The position numbers and the translations under genes were made by a program. From Flavobacterium ajazii (lineage in GTDB: Bacteria > Bacteroidota > Bacteroidia > Flavobacteriales > Flavobacteriaceae): DNA of 64,000 bases. The notes beneath the pieces were generated by a model that did no database searches, was not told where the DNA came from, and saw only the letters and a list, made by a program, of their open reading frames with translations. The stretch is from positions 310,001 through 374,000 of the forward strand of contig NZ_JAAEHL010000005.1 of NCBI RefSeq assembly GCF_010614725.1, written 5' to 3'. Positions within the stretch are counted from its first letter, which is position 1, and the number at the start of each line of letters is the position of its first letter. Positions 8,315 to 17,177 of this stretch are shown here, in pieces.

Positions 8315-8725
8315 ATGATAACGAAGAAATATTTGACTGATTTAATTTATCAGGTTAATGGAGCGGCGATTGAAGTTCATAAAAATATTGGCGCAGGGCT
8401 TTTAGAAAACATTTACCATCAATGCTTGATAAGAGAATTATCTTTAAGGGGAATTAATTTTCAATCTGAGTTGATTATTCCGGTTGAATATAAGGGTTTA
8501 GAATTGGAATCAGATTTAAGATGTGATTTATTCATAGAAAATTGTTTAGTTCTTGAATTAAAATCTGTTGATAAAATTATTCCGGTTCATATTGCCAAAT
8601 TAATGTCTTATATGAAACTTTTAAAGTCTCCAATAGGGCTAATGATAAACTTTAACGTTACAAATATTTATCACGAAGGCCAAAAAACATACGTCAACGA
8701 ATTATACCGTTGGCTCGAAGATTAA
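8315..8725 (+). CDS. GxxExxY family protein
   Basis: 136 residues containing the family signature G28-L-L-E31-N-I-Y34. Conserved acidic and lysine residues (RCDLFIENCLVLELKSVD) suggest a PD-(D/E)xK-like nuclease fold. The family is known from rRNA intervening sequences and as scattered intergenic ORFs, where it behaves as a hitchhiking gene of unclear function. Here it lies between sufE and the DUF59 gene on the same strand, flanked by similar hairpin repeats, 183 bp and 139 bp from its neighbours; these gaps are unusually long for an operon with 2-11 bp spacings upstream. Confidence 0.88.
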   Translation: MITKKYLTDLIYQVNGAAIEVHKNIGAGLLENIYHQCLIRELSLRGINFQSELIIPVEYKGLELESDLRCDLFIENCLVLELKSVDKIIPVHIAKLMSYMKLLKSPIGLMINFNVTNIYHEGQKTYVNELYRWLED

Positions 8726-8752
8726 AAAAAATAAAAATTAAACTATAAGTTA

Positions 8753-8852
8753 TATAAGGAAATTTAAGTTCAGTTCTTAAATGAGCTTTTAATATGCGAC
8801 ATAAATTAGGCTTCAAAAATTAAATGAACTTATATAACTTATATGGTAAAAA
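8753..8852. repeat. Hairpin spacer 3' of the GxxExxY ORF
   Basis: ATAAGTTATATAAG near 8753-8767 pairs with CTTATATAACTTAT around 8830-8843. The right arm plus ATGGT (8823-8852) is a near-copy of 8226-8255 upstream of the ORF. Together the two spacers make a direct-repeat-bounded unit of about 600 bp. Confidence 0.7.
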
Positions 8853-8864
8853 TCAAATAAAAAA

Positions 8865-9188
8865 ATGGAACAAGAAATAGACACAAACGAATTAGGAGAA
8901 TCAATCGTAAGAGTTTTAAAAGGCATTTACGATCCTGAGATTCCTGTAGATATCTACGAATTAGGATTAATCTATGATGTAATGGTAAACACTGATTACG
9001 AAGTAAAGATCCTGATGACCTTAACCTCTCCAAACTGTCCTGTAGCAGAAAGTTTACCAAGAGAGGTAGAAGAAAAAGTAAAAACCATCGAAAACGTAAA
9101 AGATGTAGATGTTGAAATTACTTTTGATCCGCCTTGGAGTAAAGATTTAATGAGCGAGGAAGCAAAATTAGAATTAGGAATGCTTTAA
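8865..9188 (+). CDS. sufT: DUF59/MIP18 family Fe-S maturation factor (SufT-like)
   Basis: 107 residues, single DUF59 domain. Motifs: KGIYDPEIPVDIYELGLIYD at residues ~20-40, LTSPNCPVAESLP with the conserved Cys, and a C-terminal DPPWSKDLMSEEAKLELG tail. SufT-type proteins help mature Fe-S enzymes after SUF assembly. It lies in the sufS-sufE unit, which supports that role. The symbol is by family and context. Confidence 0.9.
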   Translation: MEQEIDTNELGESIVRVLKGIYDPEIPVDIYELGLIYDVMVNTDYEVKILMTLTSPNCPVAESLPREVEEKVKTIENVKDVDVEITFDPPWSKDLMSEEAKLELGML

Positions 9189-9193
9189 TATTT

Positions 9194-9261
9194 GTTTCAG
9201 GTTTAAAAGTTTCAAGTTTCAGGTTGTGCAAATTTGAAACTTGAAACCTAAAACTTGAAAC
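9194..9261. repeat. GTTTCAAG/CTTGAAAC palindromic spacer
   Basis: The spacer between the DUF59 gene and DUF2480 is a near-perfect hairpin built from GTTTCAGG and GTTTCAAG words. GTTTCAAGTTTCA pairs with TGAAACTTGAAAC around a ~12-nt loop, with a further outer AAACTTGAAAC. The same repeat family recurs at 57231-57365, 58133-58164 and 58602-58678 around sufC. Confidence 0.75.
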
Positions 9262-9271
9262 TATTTTTCAT

Positions 9272-9781
9272 ATGGAAGAAATTATCAATAAAGTTGCCAA
9301 TAGTGCTTTAGAAGTTTTTGATTTAGAGGATTATTATCCAAAAGGGATGCGTGTGCAGATTGACATTTCGCAATGGCTTTTGGAAGGTTTTTTATTGAAA
9401 GAAAAAGACTTTAGGGAACATCTTAAAAATCATGACTGGTCGCAATATCAGGATCAGTATGTAGCGGTACATTGCAGTACAGATGCTATTATTCCGGCCT
9501 GGGCATTGATATTGGTAAGTGTTCATTTGGCTCCTTTTGCTAAAAAAGTCGTAAATGGAACTATCGAAGATTTAGACGCCAGTTTGTACGAAGAAATCTT
9601 AAGCAAAATAGATTATTCTGTTTATAAAAATAAACCAGTAATTGTAAAAGGCTGTTCCAGAAAACCTGTACCTATGCGTGCTTATATTTTGGCTACAAAT
9701 TATCTCCAGCCTTTTGCACGAAGTATTATGTACGGGGAGGCCTGTTCTGCGGTACCTTTATACAAAGAATCTAAGAAATAA
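9272..9781 (+). CDS. DUF2480 family protein
   Basis: 169-residue cytosolic protein of the Bacteroidota-specific DUF2480 family, recognised from the opening MEEIINKVANSALEVFDLED and later HCSTDAIIPAWALI and CSRKPVPMRAYI segments. The family often accompanies suf genes in this phylum but has no assigned biochemistry. Conserved cysteines in HCSTDAI, KGCSRKP and EACSAVP could bind a metal or Fe-S cluster, which is inference. Confidence 0.88.
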   Translation: MEEIINKVANSALEVFDLEDYYPKGMRVQIDISQWLLEGFLLKEKDFREHLKNHDWSQYQDQYVAVHCSTDAIIPAWALILVSVHLAPFAKKVVNGTIEDLDASLYEEILSKIDYSVYKNKPVIVKGCSRKPVPMRAYILATNYLQPFARSIMYGEACSAVPLYKESKK

Positions 9782-9827
9782 CTCTCATTAACCAATTCAA
9801 AATCCCCGATCTCCAATGGTTTTTTAG

Positions 9828-9835
9828 TATATTTG
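9828..9835 (+). promoter_or_regulatory. -7 element (TATATTTG) upstream of DUF3078 gene
   Basis: TATATTTG matches TAnnTTTG and lies 24 bp before the ATG at 9860. The -33 box is not clear. Confidence 0.5.
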
Positions 9836-9859
9836 TTACTATACCTAAACTAAATTACC

Positions 9860-10792
9860 ATGAGAAAGATCGCTATATTACTTGTAGTTTTAGTAAATTT
9901 TACTTTCGTCCAGGCTCAAAATTCTGAAAAGGAATTAATTCAAAATACCGAAAAAGCGGTAAAAAAAATAAACGATACCATTGAAGGTGAAGGATGGAAA
10001 ACCAAAGGAACGGTCTCACTTTTATTAAATCAGTCCAGTTTTAATAACTGGTTAGCCGGGGGAGAAGACAGTTTTTCAGGAACACTAGGAATTAATTACG
10101 ACTTCAATTATAAAAAAGATGATATAACGTGGGATAACAAACTTTTGGCTTCATACGGGCTTTTACAAACAAAAACTGCTGATTTTGCCAAAAAAACAGA
10201 TGACCGTTTTGAATTTAATTCGGTTGTAGGTAAAAGAGCGATAGGACAATGGTATTATTCCTATTTTTTAAATTTCAGAACCCAATTTACAACAGGTTAT
10301 ATTTACGGTACCGATGAAAACGGAAAAGAAATCAGAACCGAAAACACCAAATTCATGTCTCCGGGTTACCTTACTACAGGTCCCGGTATTTACTGGACAA
10401 AGGATGAAAACTTAAAAATTAACTTTGCACCATTAACCTCAAAATTTACTTTTGTAGACAATGCTTACACTTCAGGAATTGGATATGTAGACGGTGATTA
10501 TTTTGGTGTCGATCAGGGTAAAAGCATGCGCTACGAATTAGGTTTCTATGCTTCGGTTTATTACAAACTGGCCATTATGACCAATGTAACGGCAGAAAAC
10601 ACGTTGAATCTTTACTCCAATTATTTAGAAGATCCTCAAAATGTCGATATGGATTACTCACTCAATATTATTATGAAAGTAAATAAATACCTGTCGGCAA
10701 ACTTTTCATTCCAGGCCATTTATGACGACAATGCCTTTGAAGGATTCCAAACCAGACAAGTTTTTGGACTTGGAGTTAATTTCGGATTTTAA
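9860..10792 (+). CDS. DUF3078 outer-membrane-type protein
   Basis: 310 residues. A signal peptide (MRKIAILLVVLVNFTFVQAQ) is followed by a mature part rich in alternating beta strands with aromatic girdles and a terminal Phe (GLGVNFGF), as in outer-membrane beta-barrels. The segment SLLLNQSSFNNWLAGGEDSFSGTLGIN is characteristic of the DUF3078 family. Its role is unknown; it may be a structural or uptake porin. It has its own promoter and terminator. Confidence 0.88.
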   Translation: MRKIAILLVVLVNFTFVQAQNSEKELIQNTEKAVKKINDTIEGEGWKTKGTVSLLLNQSSFNNWLAGGEDSFSGTLGINYDFNYKKDDITWDNKLLASYGLLQTKTADFAKKTDDRFEFNSVVGKRAIGQWYYSYFLNFRTQFTTGYIYGTDENGKEIRTENTKFMSPGYLTTGPGIYWTKDENLKINFAPLTSKFTFVDNAYTSGIGYVDGDYFGVDQGKSMRYELGFYASVYYKLAIMTNVTAENTLNLYSNYLEDPQNVDMDYSLNIIMKVNKYLSANFSFQAIYDDNAFEGFQTRQVFGLGVNFGF

Positions 10793-10804
10793 TTTTTAAA
10801 GTAT

Positions 10805-10842
10805 AAAAAATGGCTGTAAAAAAAATTTACAGCCATTTTTTA
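10805..10842. terminator. Bidirectional terminator
   Basis: AAAAAATGGCTGTAAA pairs with TTTACAGCCATTTTTT between two convergent genes. Confidence 0.9.
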
Positions 10843-10850
10843 TGATTCAA

Positions 10851-11972
10851 TTATAATGAAGGATTATGTCTTGTTTTGATTTGTGCTTTATTAAATTTGT
10901 CAATTAATTTGTTTGCACTGGCAATGATATCTTTTCCGTCTCCTTTATCATAATCATTAGCAATCAGACCTTCACCTTCTTTTATAGCTTTTTCTGGCTG
11001 ATCTAAATACAAATAAATTTTTCCAAGATTATAATAAGCTGAATATCTGATTTTTCTAGATCCTTTATTATCTTCTTTATATTTAGTTTTTAAAGATTCA
11101 AAATATTCAATTAAAGGCTGTAAATCCTGAGTCAATTTATCTATAGGCTGATCAGCTTTCATTGTTGCAAATTGTATTTTAACGGCTTCAATTGCTTCTT
11201 TTTGAATAGCACCTTCTTCTTCCTTTGAGTCTATAATCCACAATTGTTCCTGACGGCTGACAGGTGTAAAACCGTAATTGTAATTTAATTGAGAGTTTGC
11301 ACTATTAATAGCTCCATCAATAAATTCTCTTAAACGTTTATTAAAATTAACCCCTCTGTTTTTTGTATTTTCCCTTTCCAAAAAAGACTGACTAACATTC
11401 TCTGCCGATTTATAAGATAAGGTATTTGATAAGTTATAATTTTTTTTGCTTTCAGATGAAGTTTCAGCCGGAGCTTCCTGATTAGTACTTTTCAAAAATC
11501 TATTAGCAGGTTTAGAAACTTCCTGTGCAGGAGCTGCAGCTGATTTTTCAATATTCGGTGCCGTTACTGTAGCATAAGCTTTACCTTTGTAAGTAGTAAC
11601 AAGAGTGTACATTGGATAAGAACGAATCACTTTTCCGTCTTTATCTTTTTCCTCTACTGTTCTTGTTTCAACCTTAGTTCCTTCTTCATAGAAATCAGCT
11701 AAATTAACGTTAACATTTAAAGAAGCATTTTGAGTTACTTTTTTCCATCCATGAACATTTAGCTGATCATTTAAGACTCTTGCCCCGTCAAACTGGTTTG
11801 ATATTGGCCCATCTGTAATTACATTGGTGGAATAAGTTCTTTGTTCAAATGGAACAATAGTAGTTGGGAGATCCTGGTAGTTTACATTAAAATAAAATCT
11901 GTCCAGATCAACTTTTTGGGAAAAAGATAAAAATGAACACAAGGAAAAACATAATAAAGTAATTCTTTTCAT
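10851..11972 (-). CDS. Exported protein of unknown function with a C-terminal TPR-like region
   Basis: 373 residues; signal peptide MKRITLLCFSLCSFLSFSQ. The centre is a low-complexity linker rich in A, P, E, S and N (around residues 145-190). The last ~100 residues (YYNLGKIYLYLDQPEKAIKEGEG) look like a tetratricopeptide hairpin. I recognise no enzyme motif. It is divergent from the gene at 12088, which also encodes an exported unknown with a similar charged-repeat style; the two may act together in the envelope, which is inference. Confidence 0.75.
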   Translation of the reverse strand: MKRITLLCFSLCSFLSFSQKVDLDRFYFNVNYQDLPTTIVPFEQRTYSTNVITDGPISNQFDGARVLNDQLNVHGWKKVTQNASLNVNVNLADFYEEGTKVETRTVEEKDKDGKVIRSYPMYTLVTTYKGKAYATVTAPNIEKSAAAPAQEVSKPANRFLKSTNQEAPAETSSESKKNYNLSNTLSYKSAENVSQSFLERENTKNRGVNFNKRLREFIDGAINSANSQLNYNYGFTPVSRQEQLWIIDSKEEEGAIQKEAIEAVKIQFATMKADQPIDKLTQDLQPLIEYFESLKTKYKEDNKGSRKIRYSAYYNLGKIYLYLDQPEKAIKEGEGLIANDYDKGDGKDIIASANKLIDKFNKAQIKTRHNPSL

Positions 11973-12087
11973 AGGTTATAAAATAAAGGGGTTGGTTAAT
12001 ATTATTTTTAGAATTTTGCCTACAAAAATAGATTTTATTCTTTCTAAAATATTATTTTTATCCGATAAATCTTAAAAACTTTAGCTA

Positions 12088-13362
12088 ATGATCAAAATCA
12101 AAGTAGTAGCAATGTTTCTACTCATTTCAGCATCCTTAAATGCACAAAAAGCAGATACAAAAATCAAAACGTTTACAATTCCGGTACCTAAATCTGAATT
12201 TTTTAATTCAATAAAAAAATACTCTATTATTGTTCAGGGATCAGATAGATGGTCATATTCTTCAGAGCATGCTAAGGATGAAACTTTTGAAAAAGAAATT
12301 ACATTAGACAAGTATAAAAACGATACAAAAATTGATAATGCAAATCCGGATATCAAAATTTTAGTAGGTTACACTCCTACTAAGTTGAGAGAAACAAATG
12401 CAATGGGTCAAACCACTCTTGAGGGTGATTTTAGTTTCTTATTTTTGAGCAAAAACAATGAGATAATTTATCAAACATCAATTAATAAGGCTTGTGTTCT
12501 TGAAAAAAGTGCCAAGAAAACAAATGAATCAGATCTGGCAAATACTTTGTGTGGACAAGTTTATGAATTATTAGATACTTTATTGATTACCGCAAATGAA
12601 ACAAAAACTACTTTTAATTACGGAAATTTTGAAAAATGCGATGAGTTTCCTGAATTAGTTACTTTTAACACAAAAACTGCCGAAATGTTAACCAAATTGG
12701 AAGCGCTTTCATTTGAAGATGCTTACTTAGATGAAATGCAGAATTTTTATAAAGGTTATATTGGAAAACAATTTGGAAAAATGAAAGATAAAGATTTAAA
12801 TAAGGTAATTTATTTAAATTTAAGCTTAATTGAGATTTTTAAAGTAAATTTTGAAAAAGCAAATGAATATTTAGCCGAAGCAAAACAAGGAGCAGGATTA
12901 TTAAGTTTGTGGCCAGACAGTGCTAAAAAAACTATTTCTAAATTCGAATTTGTGAATCAGAGAGGCGATTTTAAAAATAAAATTGACAACCTTAATTCAC
13001 AATCAGTATATTATATTTCTACAAAAGGAACCGCTTATTACAAAAAGAAAATATTCGTAGGAGAGTTCTATGTGCCAAGATTCAAACCTACAAAAAGTGG
13101 TTCAGGGGGTATTATGAGTTTAGATTCGTATTCTCCAAATATTATGATTTTCGAAAATGGGAAAAAAACTTTTGATTACCCTAACGGAGATCAATTCAAT
13201 ATTAAAACAGAGGGCGGAAAAGAAATTTCTTTTAAAAAATATAATGGTGAAATTATAATGGTAGAAAAAAATACTGATGGTACTTACAAACCTTATGAAA
13301 GTATTTCTTCGGAGGTTTATACTTCTCCTGATAATGAAAAATTAGAATTAAAGAAAGCTTAA
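12088..13362 (+). CDS. Exported protein of unknown function
   Basis: 424 residues with signal peptide MIKIKVVAMFLLISASLNAQ. The rest is soluble, mixed alpha/beta and lysine-rich. A helical stretch around residues 200-290 (AEMLTKLEALSFEDAYLDE, LSLIEIFKVNFEKANEYLAEAKQ) could be TPR-like. No domain recognised. It is divergent from 10851-11972 across a 115-bp AT-rich gap that must contain both promoters. Confidence 0.72.
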   Translation: MIKIKVVAMFLLISASLNAQKADTKIKTFTIPVPKSEFFNSIKKYSIIVQGSDRWSYSSEHAKDETFEKEITLDKYKNDTKIDNANPDIKILVGYTPTKLRETNAMGQTTLEGDFSFLFLSKNNEIIYQTSINKACVLEKSAKKTNESDLANTLCGQVYELLDTLLITANETKTTFNYGNFEKCDEFPELVTFNTKTAEMLTKLEALSFEDAYLDEMQNFYKGYIGKQFGKMKDKDLNKVIYLNLSLIEIFKVNFEKANEYLAEAKQGAGLLSLWPDSAKKTISKFEFVNQRGDFKNKIDNLNSQSVYYISTKGTAYYKKKIFVGEFYVPRFKPTKSGSGGIMSLDSYSPNIMIFENGKKTFDYPNGDQFNIKTEGGKEISFKKYNGEIIMVEKNTDGTYKPYESISSEVYTSPDNEKLELKKA

Positions 13363-13380
13363 TACTGTTTTGATCAAAAT

Positions 13381-13417
13381 AAAGAGTCCCAAAAACAAAA
13401 ATTTTTGGGACTCTTTA
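13381..13417. terminator. Bidirectional terminator
   Basis: AAAGAGTCCCAAAAA pairs with TTTTTGGGACTCTTT, flanked by A and T tracts, between convergent genes. Confidence 0.92.
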
Positions 13418-13424
13418 TTTTAAT

Positions 13425-14654
13425 TTATTCTTCTTCCTTCTCAACCGCATCCTTATAATCCGGATACAGGAAATTATTATATGGAAACCTTGTAATGTGA
13501 ATCTGACGGACCGCTTCATACACGATTTCTCTGAATTCTTCAAAATTCTCTTTTTGTGTTGCTGATATAAACAATGCTTTGTCCTCGCCAACATTACTCA
13601 TCCAGGTTTGTTTCCATTCGTCAAGTGTCCAGTGTTTTCTGGTTTTTTCAGTAATCAAATCATCTTCGTCAATGATCAGATGTTTGTAGGCATCAATTTT
13701 ATTAAAAACCATAATCGTTGGTTTGTCATTACTTTTGATTTCCAACAAGGTTTGATTTACAGATTCGATATGATCTTCAAAATCTGGGTGCGAAATATCT
13801 ACAACGTGCAACAGCAAATCAGCCTCTCGAACTTCGTCTAATGTACTTTTAAAAGAGTCTACGAGCTGAGTAGGCAGTTTTCGAATAAAACCTACTGTAT
13901 CTGAAAGTAAAAATGGCAGGTTTTTAATTACCACTTTTCGAACCGTTGTGTCTAAAGTTGCAAATAATTTATTTTCGACAAAGACATCACTTTTTCCAAT
14001 CGCATTCATCAAAGTCGATTTTCCAACATTCGTATAACCAACTAAGGCAACACGTACCATTGCGCCACGATTGCTTCGCTGAATGCTCATTTGTTTATCA
14101 ATCGTTTTGATTTTGTCTTTCAGTAACGAAATTCGGTCACGAACAATACGTCTGTCCGTTTCAATCTCAGTTTCTCCGGGTCCACGCATACCAATACCCC
14201 CTTTTTGACGCTCAAGGTGTGTCCATAAACCGGAAAGTCTTGGTAATAAATATTGACATTGTGCCAGTTCCACCTGAGTTCTTGCGTACGAAGTTTCGGC
14301 TCTTTGTGCAAAAATATCTAAAATTAAATTCGTTCTGTCAAGGATTTTGCAATCGATGATTCTTGAAATGTTTTTTTGCTGTGAAGGTGTTAATTCATCA
14401 TCAAAAATAACAGTCGATATGGCGTTTTCTTTTACAAAAAGATTGATTTCATCTATTTTTCCGGTACCCACAAAAGTCTTAGGATTTGGGCGCTCCATTT
14501 TTTGCGAAAAACGTTTAATCACTTCACCACCGGCAGTAAAAGTCAAAAACTCTAATTCGTCAAGATATTCTTGTAGTTTCTCTTCACTTTGATTTTGAGT
14601 CACAATACCAACAATGGCTGTTCTTTCAAAATTTATTACTTCTTTTTCTAACAT
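13425..14654 (-). CDS. hflX: GTPase HflX
   Basis: 409 residues. HflX is a ribosome-associated GTPase that splits or rescues stalled ribosomes under stress. The N-terminal HflX domain contains NPKTFVGTGKIDEI and DDELTPSQQKNI; the linker has GLWTHLERQKGGIGMRGPGE. The G domain has the P-loop at residues 206-214 (GYTNVGKST), DTVGFI as G3 and NKID as G4. The C-terminal extension is acidic and short. All motifs intact; start MLEKEVINFERT fits. Confidence 0.95.
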   Translation of the reverse strand: MLEKEVINFERTAIVGIVTQNQSEEKLQEYLDELEFLTFTAGGEVIKRFSQKMERPNPKTFVGTGKIDEINLFVKENAISTVIFDDELTPSQQKNISRIIDCKILDRTNLILDIFAQRAETSYARTQVELAQCQYLLPRLSGLWTHLERQKGGIGMRGPGETEIETDRRIVRDRISLLKDKIKTIDKQMSIQRSNRGAMVRVALVGYTNVGKSTLMNAIGKSDVFVENKLFATLDTTVRKVVIKNLPFLLSDTVGFIRKLPTQLVDSFKSTLDEVREADLLLHVVDISHPDFEDHIESVNQTLLEIKSNDKPTIMVFNKIDAYKHLIIDEDDLITEKTRKHWTLDEWKQTWMSNVGEDKALFISATQKENFEEFREIVYEAVRQIHITRFPYNNFLYPDYKDAVEKEEE

Positions 14655-14756
14655 AGCTTTGAATAAGCTGCAAATTTAATGATTTGTAAATAGAATACTT
14701 ATAGAATTTAGTTTTTAAGTTCTATTTAAGAAATTACTATAAGTCCATAAAAAAGA

Positions 14757-14783
14757 AACCATTTAGAAATTCTAAATGGTTTA
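14757..14783 (-). terminator. Terminator of the exported protein gene at 14806-15669
   Basis: AAACCATTTAGAA pairs with TTCTAAATGGTTT as a nearly perfect hairpin, followed on the minus strand by a T-rich run. Confidence 0.85.
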
Positions 14784-14805
14784 TAAGGAAACTGAAAATA
14801 CCGTT

Positions 14806-15669
14806 TTATTCGTAAATAAAGGTTTTCTCCGTTTTTACAATTCCGTTTTCCTCAATTTGAGAACAGGAAATCGGGAAATTCAGTTTGTTGTATTTGTATT
14901 TTCTGCTTACGGCAACCAAAGCTGTTGAAGTAGGGCTAAAATTAACTTCGTTATTATACGATATTGCTTCAAAGCTAAATTCACTTTCATGGTACGAAAT
15001 CATTGGTACAATTACTTTATAATTATCACCAAATAAGTTCTGAACGATTAACTGATCTACAGATTTTTTATCATCAAAAGTATAGGTTTTAGATATTTTA
15101 TCGCCAACCAAACCTTTATGTTTTGATACGTTGTCATTTACATAAACATATTCAATTTTTCCGATAATAGCTTTGTTTCTGTCACGTGAAGTACGTCTTA
15201 CAATGATGCCGTTTTCTACAATATATTCAATGTCTTCCAGTATGTTCTGATGGTTTGTACTCTTCTTTGTTATTGCTTTAACTCTTGCTCCATCGTAATT
15301 AAAAGTTACTGTTTTAGTGATGTAATCATTACCTTCATGATACTTATTTACAAATTTTGTAATGTTGTTATCTGCATCATAAGTATAATTGACAACTTCT
15401 TTCCAGTCACTTCCAATTTTATCCTTAACGGTCATATCCAATAATCCATTTTTGTTATAAAAGAATTTCTGAATAACATCTGAAGTGGTGATGGTTTCAA
15501 TTTTTCCTTCTTTAAAAACTATGGTCTTGTTTACAATTTCACCGTCTTTAGAATTTTGGTAATTTGTTTTTACGATGTTAATTTGTTTTAATCGGACAGG
15601 ATTGTCCTGACTATGTAGTAGATTGATAGAAAATATTGCAGTAATTGCAAGTAGGTAGATTTTTTTCAT
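14806..15669 (-). CDS. Exported protein with YD/RHS-like beta repeats
   Basis: Choosing the ATG at 15669 gives 287 residues starting MKKIYLLAITAIFSINLLHSQ, a good signal peptide; an upstream in-frame start adds 19 charged residues and is rejected. The mature protein has repeats of the form Y-x-Y-D-x-(D/N)-x-N-I and F-Y-N-K-N-G-L-L, like the short YD/RHS-type strand repeats found in Bacteroidota surface proteins. No catalytic motif. Function unknown. Confidence 0.75.
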   Translation of the reverse strand: MKKIYLLAITAIFSINLLHSQDNPVRLKQINIVKTNYQNSKDGEIVNKTIVFKEGKIETITTSDVIQKFFYNKNGLLDMTVKDKIGSDWKEVVNYTYDADNNITKFVNKYHEGNDYITKTVTFNYDGARVKAITKKSTNHQNILEDIEYIVENGIIVRRTSRDRNKAIIGKIEYVYVNDNVSKHKGLVGDKISKTYTFDDKKSVDQLIVQNLFGDNYKVIVPMISYHESEFSFEAISYNNEVNFSPTSTALVAVSRKYKYNKLNFPISCSQIEENGIVKTEKTFIYE

Positions 15670-15809
15670 ATGTATTTTAATTGATTTGGGAAGACCAAAA
15701 TACAAAATTCTGCGAAATTTTAGCAATCAAAGAATTTAAAAACATACTAAATTAGATTTACAGCATTCTTTTACTCTGCAAAACAATTATTTATGTTTCC
15801 TTTTGAAAT

Positions 15810-17159
15810 TTATTTTTCGCCAAACATTTTTACATCATCCACCATAAATGCTCCGTTAAGTGTTTTATCTTTTCCGGAACCTGTATACTTAAATGCAATA
15901 TTGATGTTTCCTGAATAAGCAGATAAGTCAATCCCTCCGGAACTCATAAACTGGCGTGTTGGTGTAGAAAGTGACGCTACTTTGGCATCTAGTTTGATCC
16001 ATGTCGCTTTGCTTACATTTGATCCGTCAAAATTGGTGGAGATATAAACTTCTAAAGTATTCAAAGCCGAATCAACTTTTAAATCATGTTGTGCAGTTCT
16101 AAAAGACAACACCGTATTTTTATATTCAGTTAGGTTAATTTTTGGAGTTACCAGCCAGGCTATATTTTGGGCTGCCGTAGTGCTTGTGGTGTTGAATTCA
16201 GCATATCCATTTCCGGCAGAAACCATCGTTCTCCATAATTTTGAAGCCTTTTCTACAATATTGCTCCAACCGGGTAATGCAAAATTGACATTATGGGTAA
16301 CAGTTTGAAAATCTTCAGTGAAAAACGGAACATTGCTTTTTCCATCCATAACAACATCCTTTTCGGAACGAACCATTAACTGATAATCCGAACCATATTT
16401 GGTTAAAATTCCGCGTACTTTTCCGCTTCCCTCAGGAACTAAATGGGTAGAAAAATCAGCAAAACTGCTGGTTCTGAAAATAATCTGATTTCCGGATTTA
16501 TCTCTTAAACCCCAGTTGGTAGAACCTCCAACATTATTAGCCTCTTCAAAATAATGACGCCCAATAGCAGCTTCCAAAAACTGAACATCTGATAATTCGA
16601 TAAGTGTATTTAGTTTACTGTCGTTCAAAGCTTCTTCAATAGAAATTTGATTCACTAATTGATCTTCATCGAGCATTGTACACGAGGCATTTAATACTTT
16701 TTTATAATCATTTTGAGAAATTCTTCCCACAGATGCTGCTCCCGAATTCCCTTCATACAAACTTCCAATCCGCGTTCCGCCATAATATAAATCAGTAAAC
16801 TGATCTTTCAATTTAATATACACTTTATTTCCAACACGATAATCGATATAAGTGTTTGTCGCATCTACAGCAACACTAAAGCCTACAGCTGGTTTGGTAT
16901 CTGTCTCCAAAGTCTGAAGATATAGGATTTTAAAAAAGTTTCCGTTTTCATCACTTGAAACTACATAAGCTTCAATTACATCATCATAAACATATTTTGT
17001 GGCGGTAATGGTTCCTGTTTTCAGGACATCTTCAACAGTTCTGTTTACCATTAAATCTGGCTGTGTGCATTCTAATTTTGGAATGGCGACATCTTCATTA
17101 CAATTACAAAAAAGGAATAGAAACAATATTGAAATGAGATTTTTATAGTTGTTTTTCAT
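15810..17159 (-). CDS. DUF5689 lipoprotein, surface partner of the TonB receptor
   Basis: 449 residues; the signal peptide runs into a Cys-rich lipobox (FLFCNCNED, lipidated Cys likely 20). Residues ~40-270 match the DUF5689 OB-like surface domain (RTVEDVLKTGTITATKYVYDD). The C-terminal ~170 residues form a choice-of-anchor/jelly-roll domain (FFTEDFQTV, SFRTAQHD, AFMVDDVKMFGE). It lies 18 bp behind the TonB receptor gene, so the pair is an operon and this protein probably works as an outer-surface binding or processing component. No SusD homologue is present. Confidence 0.87.
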   Translation of the reverse strand: MKNNYKNLISILFLFLFCNCNEDVAIPKLECTQPDLMVNRTVEDVLKTGTITATKYVYDDVIEAYVVSSDENGNFFKILYLQTLETDTKPAVGFSVAVDATNTYIDYRVGNKVYIKLKDQFTDLYYGGTRIGSLYEGNSGAASVGRISQNDYKKVLNASCTMLDEDQLVNQISIEEALNDSKLNTLIELSDVQFLEAAIGRHYFEEANNVGGSTNWGLRDKSGNQIIFRTSSFADFSTHLVPEGSGKVRGILTKYGSDYQLMVRSEKDVVMDGKSNVPFFTEDFQTVTHNVNFALPGWSNIVEKASKLWRTMVSAGNGYAEFNTTSTTAAQNIAWLVTPKINLTEYKNTVLSFRTAQHDLKVDSALNTLEVYISTNFDGSNVSKATWIKLDAKVASLSTPTRQFMSSGGIDLSAYSGNINIAFKYTGSGKDKTLNGAFMVDDVKMFGEK

Positions 17160-17177
17160 CTGAAAAGGTTTTTAAAA

